Shown here in pieces: positions 30,923 through 32,955 of a stretch of 32,955 bases of DNA; position 1 is the stretch's first letter; each line of letters opens with the position of its first letter. The position numbers were made by a program, and so were the translations under genes. This stretch comes from Paramarasmius palmivorus (taxonomy: Eukaryota > Basidiomycota > Agaricomycetes > Agaricales > Marasmiaceae), in the NCBI GenBank assembly GCA_037176845.1, contig JAYKXP010000297.1:1-32955 (forward strand), in the 5' to 3' direction. The notes below the pieces were generated by a model, which made no database searches, was not told where the DNA came from, and was given only the letters and a program-made list of their open reading frames with translations.

Positions 30923-32955
30923 GGTGGGCCCTAGTTCCCTATTTTGTGTTCCGGCTCCCAAATTCCTTTGTTTGAATAACTTATCATCTGCCTAATTAGA
31001 CCCGTCATCGTCTATTTTTTTCTTGTAGCGTAGTCTCCTCATCTTGATACTTTCTTGATACTCGTTCTGGGTGCTTTGATCGTTACCTCTTTTGTATATA
31101 GGCTTTGTTGATTCCGTGTATCAATTATTTTGTTGTACTGTAAATATTACCCTTCACGTATATGATATTTTTCTTTTATACTGAGTGTGGCCTAAATACG
31201 GATCAGAGTGTAAACACGACTCTGACACGACTCTGACACGACTCTGACGTGACTCTGAATGTGGACTCTGACACTGCACCAGAACATCAATTTGAACTCA
31301 AAATAACTGCTGCCTCTTGTACCTTCAAACCACCACCATGAATCAAGTCTCAGCAATCTCACCGCTTGGATCCAAGCTAACGATACAGATATACCAGCGA
31401 TACGCGACCAAATTCCAGCAGACATTCCTGCAACAGCCGAATGAGGAGAAACCACTGGCGTTCACGTATTATCTGATAGTTACCCTGTGGCTCTCAATCG
31501 TATAAATAAATTTTTTGCCTGGAGCATGGGAAATACAGTTGAGAGTGAGTGGAGGAAGTCATTCCTTCACAATATCAGTAAACTCTCATACTCAAAAATC
31601 CAGTCGTAGGTCTGGCCTTTAGGCTCCCGAATTTCTAATACTGAATACTATCTACCTTAGAGGTCCCGAGAAAAGGTGCGCGTAAAAGGCGAAGGCCTTA
31701 CAGAATAAACTCGGTATCAATAATTCTTTCTCTCTTTAAAGCGGCGGTTGACTGAGGTAATAGTGCTAAGCAGGAACTCCTGGAGCTTCAGCACCGGGCC
31801 TAGGGATAACTCCTTTGACTCCTGCAACCTCTTATCACCTCGGTATTTAACACTCATATTTTGCCTCCATTCTGGACAAGGATGTGTTGGGCAGGCGGAA
31901 TTATGCCGGAGAGCAGACAGAGGCAGAATCTGGTCTGTATGTGGCGAGGTGGCCCAGGGCTACGAGCTACACTTTTGCTTGCCCTGTCTGACCAATGCCG
32001 ACGGATAATGATGTTGAACCGGTCGGTCTATTCTCTGCGTTGCAGTTTGAGGTCATGAAGTAAACACCTCACAGGCCAATGAATTTACCCTCAAGGCCTT
32101 GATGGAGACACATTCATCGATCAGTCTAACGATCTTAGTCGTCAGAATGGAAACCACACGGAGATGCCTTCAAGTGCAGTAGTCCTGCTAGGAGTCTAAG
32201 GCATTGCTCATAGCGAAAAACCCCAGTCGTTTCACTTGGTAGGTTTCGATCAAAGATTTTCCCAGGGCTTCCTTCTTCCTACTTGGGCAACGTTTTTATC
32301 CAGGCTCGGGGGTCTCCGAACATGTCATTAAACTTTCATTGTAGTTTAGCTCTTCTATTCTTAGAAACTCTCTTTAACAAACTTACGCGGTTGCGGGATA
32401 ACATCAAATATCACCAGGCACCCCATCTAGTGAATGCATGAGAACATATCAAAGTACGGTAACGGGCCCTTTCTAGAAGGATATGAGGACCACTCCGTAT
32501 AGAAGCCGTTTACTCTCCGTCAAACAGACTACAAGGGCTAACTTTTCAACGTGTATATCGTTGAGTTTTGAGTTTGTTCCTTTGAGGACCCTAGGACTGG
32601 CTGGTTCTCGTTACGATACCACATTAGTCGGACATGAAAGGACCTCATGTTAGTCTGACGCAACCATGGAGGATCAGCTTCGAGAATCTGCTGTTAAGAT
32701 GGGGGTGGTTCATTAGGGCTTGGGCGTTGCTTCACCAGGGCCGGATATCTCACCCTGAATCACGAAGATGCAGGCGGTGGATTGTGTCGGGAACCCTTCT
32801 GGAGCAGGGATGCAAAAATCTGGACATTTTACTTTCGAACACATAACCACCGATTCAGCATGGTCACCGAGACGATCAGAATTTTGCAATGAGCCTGAAG
32901 CGGCGGAACTTCTAGACAACGATAACACAAGGTAGTTACCATTGTTCTACTCCCG
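30923..32955. other. Gene-free tail of the window
   Basis: About 2 kb with no gene I can support. The first 300 bp is AT-rich and fits the 3' UTR and terminator of the preceding gene. Open frames near 31317, 31748-32058 and 32634 lack family motifs, have frequent stops nearby and show no splice partners. A short tandem repeat lies at 31214-31270. None of the duplicated modules of the rest of the window appear here, so the patchwork ends before this point. Confidence 0.5.
31214..31270. repeat. Five-unit tandem repeat of an 11-bp motif
   Basis: ACACGACTCTG occurs three times exactly (31214-31246), followed by ACGTGACTCTG and a longer variant AATGTGGACTCTG. The preceding CAGAGTG (31204-31210) is an inverted half-unit. 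Too short and too regular to be a CRISPR array. Confidence 0.8.

Noticed and set aside
31214..31270. Short regular repeats as a CRISPR-like array
   Set aside because: Units are contiguous 11-mers with no spacers, in a fungal genome.
31748..32058. Overlapping plus-strand open frames in the tail region
   Set aside because: Two overlapping frames of similar length without motifs; expected by chance.

Overview
The window looks like accessory sequence from a filamentous basidiomycete, most likely an agaricomycete. Genes are split by many short introns of about 45-60 nt with GT...AG ends and CTRAC-like branch sites. The recognisable proteins are types I know from agaricomycete genomes: a seven-helix membrane family, an HNH_2-type nuclease, and GATA and Zn(II)2Cys6 fingers of agaricomycete style. 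I saw no rRNA, tRNA, CRISPR array or bacterial-type operon. Exon models were assembled by hand from frame, phase and splice sites.

Layout. 1-2.7 kb: seven-TM gene A (minus), its 5' flank and a coding remnant. 2.9-4.8 kb: an intact mitochondrial-type glutamyl-tRNA synthetase (minus), divergent from 5.3-8.2 kb, an 895-aa protein carrying a GATA finger, a Zn2Cys6 cluster and two C-terminal membrane helices (plus). 8.3-9.0 kb: a truncated synthetase copy interrupted by a 168-bp MITE. 9.1-10.3 kb: an unrecognised 339-aa gene, H1. 10.4-13.6 kb: fragments of a seven-TM last exon and of phosphomevalonate kinase, then seven-TM gene B (minus). 14.1-15.4 kb: seven-TM gene C (plus). 15.9-16.9 kb: a second phosphomevalonate kinase fragment fused to an H1 fragment. 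16.9-18.2 kb: an intact HNH nuclease-like gene (minus), divergent from 18.4-20.4 kb, a hypothetical ORF leading into a decayed relative of the dual-finger membrane protein. 20.4-28.2 kb: seven-TM genes D and E (minus), fragment F, dienelactone hydrolase remnants and copies of a dispersed repeat. 28.8-30.9 kb: an intact 618-aa protein with three likely SUMO-interacting motifs. 31-33 kb: no gene recognised.

The region reads as a segmental-duplication patchwork. The same modules (seven-TM gene, synthetase promoter and 5' end, phosphomevalonate kinase 3' end, H1, dual-finger C-terminal half, hydrolase pieces, repeat R) recur in new combinations, some intact and some broken. The clearest candidates for new biology are the membrane-anchored dual-zinc-finger protein, the five-gene seven-TM array in which one intron has GT, GC or GA at its 5' end, and the SUMO-interacting-motif protein. 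Any functional link between the receptor-like proteins and the membrane-anchored regulator is inference from proximity only.
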